From NCBI GenBank assembly GCA_003557585.1, contig PWOE01000145.1, positions 1 through 10,367 of the forward strand: 10,367 nt of DNA, given 5' to 3'. This document shows, piece after piece, positions 1 through 6,542 of the stretch. The stretch's first letter is position 1; every line of letters begins with the position of its first letter. The notes beneath the pieces were generated by a model that was not told where the DNA came from, did not search any database, and was given only the letters and a program-made list of their open reading frames with translations. The translations under genes were made by a program, and so were the position numbers. The DNA comes from Candidatus Nealsoniibacteriota bacterium. Its GTDB lineage: Bacteria > Patescibacteriota > Minisyncoccia > Minisyncoccales > CSSED10-335.

Positions 1-84
1 ATTGGAATTGTCAAAATAAAGAGAATATAAGAATAATCCATCGAATAGCAAAGCATTTCATACATAATCACGATAGAAAGAGAT

Positions 85-112
85 TTGCTATTGAAGAATT
101 ATCTCGTATAAT
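85..112 (+). promoter_or_regulatory. Candidate SigA promoter of the YiaK-like gene
   Basis: A perfect -10 box TATAAT lies at 107-112. A partial -35 TTGCTA lies at 85-90, with a 16-bp spacer. Transcription would start near 119, leaving a leader of about 115 nt before the ATG at 233. The -10 box runs directly into the shared putative operator at 111-123, which suggests repression by blocking RNA polymerase. The -35 match is only 4 of 6. Positions 1-84 hold no gene that I can recognise. Confidence 0.55.
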
Positions 113-123
113 GAAACTATAGT
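111..123 (+). promoter_or_regulatory. Putative IclR-type operator, copy 1
   Basis: The sequence ATGAAACTATAGT overlaps the -10 box of the first promoter. It is identical at 12 of 13 positions to ATGAAACTATGGT at 1319-1331, just after the -10 box of the aldolase promoter. The TGAAAC core resembles the half-sites bound by KdgR-like IclR regulators of uronate catabolism. An IclR-family gene lies at the end of the cluster. That this regulator binds here is inference. Confidence 0.45.
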
Positions 124-232
124 CCACAATACAAAACCTAATTTCACAATGCGGAACACAGAAAAAACAGTGACATCAAAATTGAGAGCGATTATCTAAA
201 CTGCAAAAGCAGCAACGTTAGGAGGGTTATGC

Positions 233-1234
233 ATGAGAGTATCGTATGATGAACTGAAAAACGAACTGAAAAGAGTTCTGATCAGCAGGGGATTTGAGTC
301 AGAATCTGCAGACACCGGAGCGTCGATCATTGCAGATAACAGCCGTGATGGAGTATCTTCCCATGGATTAAACAGGTTTCCTGTTCTTATAGAGTCGATC
401 GATGAAGGGACGATTAAGCCTGATCGTCATCCTGTAAAACTGAATAGCACCGGAGCACTTGAACAATGGGATGGTCAGTTGGGCTTCGGTCCAATCAATG
501 CGTCAATTGCCATGGATCGAGCTGTTGAGTTAGCAGGCGAATATGGTTTAGGATGTATTGCTCTTAAAAATACCAATCACTGGCTTCGAGGAGGAACCTA
601 TGGACTGAGGGCTGCAGATGCGGGGTGTATCGGAATTTGTATGACAAATACATTTCCCAATATGCCACCATGGGGTGGTACGGAAAAGCGTATAGGGAAC
701 AACCCATTTATTATCGCAATTCCACATAAGAGTGGAAGTCATGTGTTATTAGACGGGGCGCAGTCTCAGTTTTCCTTCGGGAAGCTCCAGACCTACTCCC
801 TTGCCGGAAAGAAGCTGCCGGTTATGGGAGGCTATGATAAAGATGGAAATCTCACTGACGACCCCAACGCGATTATGGATGGTGGTGAGGTTCTTCCTGC
901 AGGATATTGGAAAGGATCCGGATTTTCGATAGCGATTGATATGGTGGTTGCTGCACTGTCAGTTGGTAAATCCACCTACGATTTACGGATTGACAAAAAT
1001 GATGCAGGAATTTCCCAGGTATTTATCGCAATAAATCCTAGCGTCTATGCCGGTGAAGAGTATGCAGATGCCTATATAGATAATATGTCAGAATATATTA
1101 AAACATCAGAAAAGACAGCAGGCGTTACTCATATTCTTTATCCAGGAGAAAGGGCAGCGAGAGAACGGGTAGAAAATATGAGGAAAAATATTCCGGTAAA
1201 CGAAGAAATGTGGGAAACCGTGCTGAAGCTATAA
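233..1234 (+). CDS. Malate/L-lactate dehydrogenase-family oxidoreductase, 2,3-diketo-L-gulonate reductase (YiaK)-like
   Basis: This 333-residue protein belongs to the Ldh_2 (malate/L-lactate dehydrogenase-like) NAD(P)H-dependent oxidoreductase family and most resembles YiaK, 2,3-diketo-L-gulonate reductase. His44 in the SSHGLNRF motif sits at the same residue number as the catalytic His of E. coli YiaK. The family motif NTNHWLRGGTYG is at 113-124. The usual family length is about 330-350, so the gene appears complete. The ATG at 233 is preceded by AGGAGGG (220-226) with a 6-nt spacer. The gene stands 128 nt upstream of the aldolase gene and has its own promoter. In this context it may reduce a keto-uronate such as 5-keto-4-deoxyuronate or 2,3-diketogulonate. 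The fold and cofactor-enzyme class are secure, but the exact substrate is inferred. Confidence 0.88.
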   Translation: MRVSYDELKNELKRVLISRGFESESADTGASIIADNSRDGVSSHGLNRFPVLIESIDEGTIKPDRHPVKLNSTGALEQWDGQLGFGPINASIAMDRAVELAGEYGLGCIALKNTNHWLRGGTYGLRAADAGCIGICMTNTFPNMPPWGGTEKRIGNNPFIIAIPHKSGSHVLLDGAQSQFSFGKLQTYSLAGKKLPVMGGYDKDGNLTDDPNAIMDGGEVLPAGYWKGSGFSIAIDMVVAALSVGKSTYDLRIDKNDAGISQVFIAINPSVYAGEEYADAYIDNMSEYIKTSEKTAGVTHILYPGERAARERVENMRKNIPVNEEMWETVLKL

Positions 1235-1282
1235 AATGTATAAACAAATTTCAAAAAAAATGATAATTGTGTGAATTTACTA

Positions 1283-1311
1283 TTGAATTCTTCTGAATTA
1301 TTCGTTATAAT
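1283..1311 (+). promoter_or_regulatory. Strong SigA-type promoter of the kdg/kdu/tct operon
   Basis: The -35 box TTGAAT (1283-1288) and perfect -10 box TATAAT (1306-1311) are separated by exactly 17 bp. Transcription would start near 1318. That puts the upstream ATG at 1327 only about 10 nt into the mRNA with no ribosome binding site, supporting the ATG at 1363 as the aldolase start. I see no convincing terminator between 1235 and 1282, so read-through from the oxidoreductase gene is possible. Confidence 0.75.
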
Positions 1312-1318
1312 GAAAAAA

Positions 1319-1331
1319 ATGAAACTATGGT
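1319..1331 (+). promoter_or_regulatory. Putative IclR-type operator, copy 2
   Basis: ATGAAACTATGGT matches copy 1 (111-123) at 12 of 13 positions and covers the predicted transcription start. The bases that follow, TTCGCATTATGAAAC at 1331-1345, carry a second TGAAAC half-site. CGCATTATGAAA within it matches the reverse complement of TTTCACAATGCG, found downstream of the first promoter, at 11 of 12 positions. The repeated half-sites suggest a two-dimer binding region. The regulator's identity is inferred. Confidence 0.45.
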
Positions 1332-1362
1332 TCGCATTATGAAACTGAAAGGTTGTGTATCC

Positions 1363-2022
1363 ATGATTCCGAAATATAACACACTCTCACGAATTAGTGA
1401 CGTCGGCATCGTTGCTGTTGTGAGAGCGAATAACAGTGATGAAGCCGTTGAAATTGCAAAAGCTTGTATTGAAGGCGGGATTCCCGCCATTGAAATAACC
1501 TTTACTGTACCGGGTGCAGACCGGGTAATTGCACATTTGATCGAAAGATTTTCATCAGATGAGCTTATTGTCGGCGCAGGAACGGTTTTAGACAGTGAGA
1601 CAGCCCGTATTGCGATTTTGGCAGGAGCACAGTATATTGTCAGTCCGTCATTTGATGCTGATTGCGCAAAACTGTGTAATCGTTATCAAGTTCCTTATAT
1701 GCCGGGATGTATGACCTTAACAGAAATCATTCAGGCAATGGAGGCGGGTGCTGATGTGATTAAAGTATTCCCGGGGAGCGTTTTCGGTCCGGAGTTTATC
1801 AAAGCAGTCAAAGGCCCGATTCCTCAAGCTGTACTAATGCCTACCGGTGGAGTAAGTCTTGAAAATGTGGGTCAATGGATTCGAAACGGATGTGTTGCTG
1901 TCGGAGTAGGTGGAGAGCTTACCGGCGGTGCAAAGACAGGGGACTATGGAAGCATAACTGATCGGGCAAGATTATTTATCGAAGAAATAAACGAAGCCAG
2001 GAAAGATGTACAAAGTGAGTAA
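1363..2022 (+). CDS. eda: 2-keto-3-deoxy-6-phosphogluconate (KDPG) aldolase
   Basis: A class I aldolase that cleaves KDPG to pyruvate and glyceraldehyde 3-phosphate, the last step of the uronate branch. From the ATG at 1363 it has 219 residues, a normal length for KDPG/KHG aldolases. The Schiff-base lysine is Lys134 in DVIKVFPG. The conserved active-site Glu is Glu44 in AIEITF. The phosphate-binding glycines are in PTGGVS and VGVGGEL. I prefer ATG 1363 over the in-frame ATGs at 1327 and 1339: AAAGG at 1348-1352 lies 10 nt upstream, and the protein core begins right after it, whereas 1327 is too close to the predicted transcription start. It is the first gene of the main operon, 52 nt before the kinase. 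In Gram-positives the same enzyme is often called KdgA. Confidence 0.93.
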   Translation: MIPKYNTLSRISDVGIVAVVRANNSDEAVEIAKACIEGGIPAIEITFTVPGADRVIAHLIERFSSDELIVGAGTVLDSETARIAILAGAQYIVSPSFDADCAKLCNRYQVPYMPGCMTLTEIIQAMEAGADVIKVFPGSVFGPEFIKAVKGPIPQAVLMPTGGVSLENVGQWIRNGCVAVGVGGELTGGAKTGDYGSITDRARLFIEEINEARKDVQSE

Positions 2023-2074
2023 TTGATAAATCTTTTTTAATGGGTGATAAATAAATTATGAAAGGGGTTTTTCT

Positions 2075-3097
2075 ATGAAAAAAGTTGTCACTTTAGGTGA
2101 AATTATGCTACGTCTTTCCTCACCTGACCATAACCGGTTTGTCCAAACAGACAGATTTGATGCGTGCTATGGAGGAGGAGAGGCAAACGTGTGTGTTTCG
2201 CTGGTAAATTACGGGTTGGATGCCCGATTTGTAACCAGGGTACCTTCCCATGAAATTGGGCAAAGCGCTGTGAATGCACTTCAACGATTTGGTGTGGACA
2301 CCCGTCATATTGCCAGGGGAGGAGAACGACTAGGCATCTATTTTCTGGAAAGCGGGGCTTCTCAGCGACCTTCAAAGGTGATTTACGACAGAGCGCATTC
2401 TGCTATAGCGGAGGCTGATACTTCAGAGTTTAATTGGAAGGAAATTTTTGATGGTGTGGACTGGTTTCACTTTACAGGCATTACACCGGCTTTAGGCGAG
2501 AAGGCAACAAAAATAACGATGGAAGCCTGTGAAGCTGCCAAGGCTGCTAATGTAACCGTTTCTGTTGATCTGAATTTCCGAAAAAAACTCTGGTCATCGG
2601 AAAAGGCCAATCAGGTGATGTCGAAGCTGATGCCTTATGTGGATGTATGTATCGGCAATGAGGAAGACGCTGAAAAAGTTTTTGGAATCAAGGCGGAAGA
2701 TACGGATGTGGATCATGGCCAAATTAACCATGAGGCATATGAGGATGTTGCAAAACAACTGATAGAACGTTTTGGATTTAAGTATGTTGCTTCTACCCTC
2801 AGAGAAAGTTATTCTGCATCTGACAACGGATGGTCTGCAATGCTCTATGACGGTGAACAATCGTATTTATCGAAAAAGTATGATGTTCGTATTATTGATC
2901 GTGTCGGTGGTGGCGATTCCTTTGCCAGTGGGCTGATCTACGGTCTTGTGACGGAACAGCCTTTGCAGGAAGCCTTGGAATTCGCGGTTGCAGCATCGGC
3001 ATTGAAACATACCATACATGGTGACTTTAATCTGGTTTCAAAGGAAGAAGTGGAGGTCTTAACTCAGGGCGATGGTTCTGGCAGAGTACAGAGGTAA
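2075..3097 (+). CDS. kdgK: 2-keto-3-deoxygluconate kinase (PfkB family)
   Basis: An ATP-dependent sugar kinase of the PfkB/ribokinase family that phosphorylates 2-keto-3-deoxygluconate (KDG) to KDPG, the substrate of the aldolase just upstream. It has 340 residues, near the usual size. The N-terminal PfkB signature glycines are at 33-35 (YGGGEANV). The C-terminal signature RVGGGDSFASG starts at 276 and contains the catalytic base Asp281. The substrate assignment rests mainly on its place between eda and kduD, because PfkB kinases cannot be separated with certainty by eye. The start ATG is preceded by AAAGGGG with a spacer of about 9 nt. The gene is 52 nt after eda and 33 nt before kduD, consistent with one transcript. 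Confidence 0.9.
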   Translation: MKKVVTLGEIMLRLSSPDHNRFVQTDRFDACYGGGEANVCVSLVNYGLDARFVTRVPSHEIGQSAVNALQRFGVDTRHIARGGERLGIYFLESGASQRPSKVIYDRAHSAIAEADTSEFNWKEIFDGVDWFHFTGITPALGEKATKITMEACEAAKAANVTVSVDLNFRKKLWSSEKANQVMSKLMPYVDVCIGNEEDAEKVFGIKAEDTDVDHGQINHEAYEDVAKQLIERFGFKYVASTLRESYSASDNGWSAMLYDGEQSYLSKKYDVRIIDRVGGGDSFASGLIYGLVTEQPLQEALEFAVAASALKHTIHGDFNLVSKEEVEVLTQGDGSGRVQR

Positions 3098-3130
3098 GCC
3101 TGGTTAATAAAATTCAGAAGGAGGAATATC

Positions 3131-3886
3131 ATGCATACATTTTCACTTGAAGGAAAAGTGGCTATTGTAACAGGTAGTCGTGTGGGACTGGGGAAAGCAA
3201 TCGCAGTCAGTCTTGCAAAAGCAGGTGCGGATATTATTGGAGTCGGAAACAATGCAATGAAAGAAACCGAAGAAGAGGTAACAAAGCTTGGTAAAAAGTT
3301 TTACTTCGTAAAAGCAGACCTGTTATCCACTGAGCCGATCGAGAGAATCGTGAAGGAAACGGTTGATCATCTGGGAAGAATCGACATTTTGGTCAACAAT
3401 GCAGGGATTATACGCCGGGAAGATTCTTTGGAGTTTACGGAAAAAGACTGGGATGATGTGATGAATATCAACATAAAATCTCTCTTCTTTCTCAGTCAAG
3501 CTGTGGCTAAACAGTTTGTCGCACAGGAAAGCGGCGGTAAAATCATCAATATCGCCTCCATGCTTTCATTCCAAGGTGGAGTAAGGGTTCCCTCGTATAC
3601 AGCCAGTAAATCAGGTGTTAAAGGGATTACGATGTTACTTGCCAATGAATGGGCTAAGTACAATATTAATGTGAATGCCATTGCTCCAGGATATATGGCA
3701 ACAAATAACACAGCTGCACTGAGAAGTGACCCGAAACGAAGTGCGGAAATCTTATCGAGAATTCCCGCAAATCGCTGGGGTACTCCGGAAGATCTGGGAG
3801 GCACTGCTGTTTTTCTAGCCTCGGAAGCGTCCAACTATGTTAATGGTTACACGATTGCAGTTGATGGTGGATGGCTGGCACGATAA
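3131..3886 (+). CDS. kduD: 2-dehydro-3-deoxy-D-gluconate 5-dehydrogenase (KduD), SDR family
   Basis: A short-chain dehydrogenase that interconverts 2,5-diketo-3-deoxygluconate (DKII) and KDG with a nicotinamide cofactor. The 251 residues are a typical length. The cofactor motif TGSRVGLG spans 14-21 and NNAG spans 89-92. The catalytic set Asn114, Ser143, Tyr156 and Lys160 (YTASK) is complete. The C-terminus NGYTIAVDGGWLAR is typical of KduD-type SDRs. A strong AGGAGG site lies just before the ATG. KduI follows after 22 nt. The pairing with kduI, kdgK and eda makes KduD much more likely than another SDR of similar sequence such as gluconate 5-dehydrogenase. Confidence 0.92.
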   Translation: MHTFSLEGKVAIVTGSRVGLGKAIAVSLAKAGADIIGVGNNAMKETEEEVTKLGKKFYFVKADLLSTEPIERIVKETVDHLGRIDILVNNAGIIRREDSLEFTEKDWDDVMNINIKSLFFLSQAVAKQFVAQESGGKIINIASMLSFQGGVRVPSYTASKSGVKGITMLLANEWAKYNINVNAIAPGYMATNNTAALRSDPKRSAEILSRIPANRWGTPEDLGGTAVFLASEASNYVNGYTIAVDGGWLAR

Positions 3887-3908
3887 TAAAATAGAAAGGA
3901 GGAATGCA

Positions 3909-4745
3909 ATGAAATTAGTAACAAGATATTCAAATCATCCGAAGGATTCAAAGCACTACACAACTGACGAACTGCGGGAACATTATCTGATCGAGAAATT
4001 GTTTGAGCTGGGTGAAGCATCACTAACCTACTCTCATATCGATCGAATTATCGCAGGAGGCATCATGCCGGAGGAAAATCCTGTTGTTCTGGATGCAGGA
4101 AAGGAACTGGGGGTCAGCTCGTTCTTTGAAAGAAGAGAAGCCGGAATCATCAACATCGGAGGGAAAGGTCTCATCACAATAGACGGTGAGACTCACACAT
4201 TAAATTATGGAGACGGTCTGTACATTGGTATGGGTAGCAACGACGTCAAGTTTGTATCTGCTGACAACGCAAAACCGGCAAAGTTTTATTTCAACAGCGC
4301 ACCTGCCCATAAAGCGTATCCCAGCCGATTAATCACTCTGGAGCAGGCAAAAAAAGTAAAACTGGGTGAGCCTGAAAACCTGAATGTCAGAACGATCAAT
4401 CAGATTATTCATCCTGATGTATGTGACAGCTGTCAGCTTGTGATGGGAATGACCACTTTGGAACCGGGAAGTGTCTGGAACACCATGCCATGTCACACCC
4501 ATGAGCGACGGATGGAAGTCTACATGTATTTCAACATGGAAGAAGAAACCCGTGTCTTTCATCTGATGGGGCAACCTTCAGAAACAAGACATATTGTGAC
4601 AGCCAACGAGCAAGCAATTATCTCTCCTAGCTGGTCGATTCACAGCGGAGTTGGCACCAGTCACTACAGTTTCATCTGGGGCATGTGCGGTGAAAACATC
4701 GAGTTTACTGATATGGACCATATCACCATGGATGATATTCGATAG
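3909..4745 (+). CDS. kduI: 5-dehydro-4-deoxy-D-glucuronate isomerase (KduI)
   Basis: A zinc-dependent cupin isomerase that converts 5-keto-4-deoxyuronate (DKI) to DKII, the entry step of the pathway in this cluster. The protein has 278 residues, the same length as E. coli KduI. The four zinc ligands known for that enzyme, His196, His198, Glu203 and His245, occur at the same residue numbers here (HTHERRMEVY and WSIHSG). The ATG at 3909 is chosen because AAAGGAGG (3895-3902) lies 6 nt upstream and the length then matches the family. The in-frame ATG at 3837 lies inside kduD and would add 24 unrelated residues. Confidence 0.96.
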   Translation: MKLVTRYSNHPKDSKHYTTDELREHYLIEKLFELGEASLTYSHIDRIIAGGIMPEENPVVLDAGKELGVSSFFERREAGIINIGGKGLITIDGETHTLNYGDGLYIGMGSNDVKFVSADNAKPAKFYFNSAPAHKAYPSRLITLEQAKKVKLGEPENLNVRTINQIIHPDVCDSCQLVMGMTTLEPGSVWNTMPCHTHERRMEVYMYFNMEEETRVFHLMGQPSETRHIVTANEQAIISPSWSIHSGVGTSHYSFIWGMCGENIEFTDMDHITMDDIR

Positions 4746-4877
4746 TAAAACTTACCCACTAATGTCGCAAAACAAAGCTTTTTGCAATCTGCAGTAGATC
4801 TCAAGCATTAAAAGACCCAATGTAGTGACACAGGTAATGAAAGGAAAACGAATCTAAAATCAAGGGGGAACAGACAA
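4746..4877 (+). other. Intergenic gap between kduI and the transporter genes
   Basis: This 132-nt gap contains a 6-bp inverted repeat, GCAAAA (4767-4772) and TTTTGC (4780-4785), with a 7-nt loop. It is AT-rich with no following U-tract, so it is a poor terminator. A weak TTGCAA (4782-4787) has only a poor -10 partner near 4805. The transporter genes are therefore most simply read from the upstream promoter. A GGGGG-containing ribosome binding site (near 4863) precedes tctC. Confidence 0.35.
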
Positions 4878-5894
4878 ATGAACAAGAAGTTACTGATCGC
4901 TTTAATTTTACTACTCACGGTAAGTATGTTTATGGTAGCTTGCGGCAACGGGGAAGATGAACCGGCACCCGATGAGCAAACTGGAGACAATGGAAATGAT
5001 GAAGCTGAAGAACCGGGTGAATTTGACGATTATCCGAACAGACCAGTTCGTGTAATTGTTGCATATGGTCCCGGTGGCGGGAATGACTTAACATCAAGAG
5101 TATTAATGCAGGAAGTTGGAGACATATTAGGACAGCCATTTAACGTTGAAAATATCGTAGGAGCATCAGGAACAGTTGGTGCCACCGTTGCATCAAAAGC
5201 ACTTCCCGATGGATACAACATTTTCTTCACAGTGACAGACACTATGGCTGTACAGCAAGCATTGATCGAAACAGAATACGACTTCGATGACTTCAGAGGG
5301 ATTGCAGGTTTTTCTTATGAGCCCACAGTCCTTGCAGTAAGCACAGATTCTCCCTATGAAACCCTGGATGATCTACTTGCAGAAGAGGGAACAGATACAG
5401 TTATTGATCGAGGACATTCCGGTGTTGGTGGTGTAGCATACATCTTCCTTGAAATGTTCTTTGGTGATACGGATATTCAGTCGAGAGACGTGCCTTTTGA
5501 CGGCGGAGCTGCAGCCATTGCTGCACTACTAGGTGGACACATTGATGTGGTTGCAGGAACAGGTGGAGCAATGATGCCTTACGTTGAATCCGACGAAATT
5601 AGGATCCTTGGTGTTGCTTCGGACGAGCGGACAGATGCATTTCCTGATGTACCAACCTTTAAAGAAGCAGGATTTGATATTTCTGTAGGTGTTGATTTCC
5701 TCATGGTGGCTCCGAAAGATACTCCGGATGAAATCGTTGCTATATTAGAAGAAGCAGTACTGGAAGCAGCAGAAAGTGAAGCATTTATGGAGTTTGTGGA
5801 AAATCGACGACAACAGATGATTCTTCGATCCGGTGATGAAATTTATGAGAAACTCAAGCAAGACTATGAGATGTTCAATAATCTGTTAAACTAA
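4878..5894 (+). CDS. TctC-family (Bug) substrate-binding lipoprotein of a tripartite tricarboxylate-type transporter
   Basis: The extracytoplasmic binding protein of a TTT transporter, 338 residues. Residues 1-21 are a lipoprotein signal peptide, with two Lys and then a hydrophobic core, ending at Cys22 (MVAC). The Met at -3 of the lipobox is slightly unusual. Residues 23-50 form a very acidic, flexible linker without basic residues. The mature domain begins with YPNRPVRVIVAYGPGGGND (52-70), the classic start of this family. GASGTVG (95-101) and PDGY (110-113) are the other ligand-loop signatures. The family binds carboxylated small molecules. The flanking kduI/kduD/kdgK/eda genes suggest a keto-deoxy-uronate or related sugar acid. 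The family is certain and the ligand is inferred. Confidence 0.93.
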   Translation: MNKKLLIALILLLTVSMFMVACGNGEDEPAPDEQTGDNGNDEAEEPGEFDDYPNRPVRVIVAYGPGGGNDLTSRVLMQEVGDILGQPFNVENIVGASGTVGATVASKALPDGYNIFFTVTDTMAVQQALIETEYDFDDFRGIAGFSYEPTVLAVSTDSPYETLDDLLAEEGTDTVIDRGHSGVGGVAYIFLEMFFGDTDIQSRDVPFDGGAAAIAALLGGHIDVVAGTGGAMMPYVESDEIRILGVASDERTDAFPDVPTFKEAGFDISVGVDFLMVAPKDTPDEIVAILEEAVLEAAESEAFMEFVENRRQQMILRSGDEIYEKLKQDYEMFNNLLN

Positions 5895-5927
5895 GAAGGA
5901 GATAGAAACTTAAGCAGGATCAGGATG

Positions 5928-5958
5928 TCGGGGGAAAAAGGATTTCCTTTTTCCCCGA
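5928..5958 (+). terminator. Strong intercistronic hairpin between tctC and tctB genes
   Basis: The left arm TCGGGGGAAAAAGGA (5928-5942) pairs with the right arm TCCTTTTTCCCCGA (5945-5958) over 14 pairs, with one bulged G. The sequence after it has no U-tract, so it is more likely a partial terminator or an RNA-stabilising/processing element than a full terminator. Such hairpins after solute-binding-protein genes commonly give more binding protein than membrane subunits. The rest of the 142-nt gap (5959-6036) shows no clear promoter. Confidence 0.65.
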
Positions 5959-6036
5959 TCTTCAGTTAAATGTCATTGTAGACAGGGCGATCCATAAAAC
6001 TTCTGTTTACAGGCAAGTGATGATAGGGGTGTTCTC

Positions 6037-6522
6037 ATGTTCACAAAAATGCGAAGTTATATTCCTAGCATAATCACAGCGCTAATCGGTATAGGGGTTT
6101 TTATTACTGTTCCATATCAAATTGACTTAACGCGTCTTAGAGGCGTTAACCTGTCAGGTATGGATCCCCGCACATTGCCATATTTCCTGGCATTATCGAT
6201 TGTTGCTCTGAGTCTGTTGGAAATGAATCAAAAAAGAAGAAAAAACAAGATAGAGAAGCTGGATAAAACACCTGTCAAAATTAATCCGAAGAAGTATATA
6301 CGCGTGTTCATCACATTCGTTGGAATTGTTCTTTGGGTTGCACTAGTTCCTTATTTAGGCTTTATTCTGATGACAACTTTACTATTGGGTGCTGTTATGC
6401 TGATCATGGAAAATAAGAAATGGCTACAGGTCTTATTAGTGCCCATATTGACCAGTCTCCTTTTGAACTATGTGTTCAGCACTTTTGTCGGAAGAACATT
6501 GCCTACAGGAATATTCTTTTAA
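6037..6522 (+). CDS. TctB-family small membrane subunit of the TTT transporter
   Basis: A 161-residue membrane protein with four to five hydrophobic segments at about 8-27, 46-62, 88-107, 108-125 and 130-152. A highly basic cytoplasmic-type loop (residues 65-87) separates the second and third. The ending, with Arg-Thr-Leu-Pro-Thr-Gly near the C-terminus, is characteristic of TctB. The primary sequence of this family is poorly conserved, so the call rests on size, topology, the C-terminal motif and the position between tctC and tctA. AGGGGTG at 6025-6031 serves as ribosome binding site. TctA starts 20 nt after its stop. Confidence 0.88.
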   Translation: MFTKMRSYIPSIITALIGIGVFITVPYQIDLTRLRGVNLSGMDPRTLPYFLALSIVALSLLEMNQKRRKNKIEKLDKTPVKINPKKYIRVFITFVGIVLWVALVPYLGFILMTTLLLGAVMLIMENKKWLQVLLVPILTSLLLNYVFSTFVGRTLPTGIFF

Positions 6523-6542
6523 CTAAAGGAAAGGTGAGAATA

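Noticed and set aside
182..196. Possible CcpA (cre) site in the first leader
   Set aside because: TTGAGAGCGATTATC misses several conserved cre positions (about three mismatches), so catabolite control cannot be claimed.
548..742. Minus-strand open frames across the window, such as this one and those at 3496-3834 and 6881-7255
   Set aside because: They lie antisense to well-identified genes and their translations show no recognisable domains.
1240..1282. Possible terminator after the YiaK-like gene
   Set aside because: There is an A-rich run and a loose AAATT/AATTT repeat, but no stable GC stem.
1327..1362. Longer start for the KDPG aldolase
   Set aside because: ATG 1327 would be only about 10 nt from the predicted transcription start, lies in the putative operator and lacks a ribosome binding site. 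ATG 1363 gives the normal family N-terminus.
3837..3908. Longer start for KduI inside kduD
   Set aside because: The AGGAGG site directly before ATG 3909, and the exact match in length and zinc-ligand numbering with E. coli KduI, favour 3909.
4767..4785. Possible terminator after kduI
   Set aside because: The stem is only six AT-rich pairs and is not followed by a U-tract.
6420..6542. Longer start for the TctA subunit inside tctB
   Set aside because: The extra residues are a frame-shifted reading of tctB. TTG 6543 with AAGGTGAG upstream gives the normal TctA N-terminus. GTG 6534 has too little room for a ribosome binding site.
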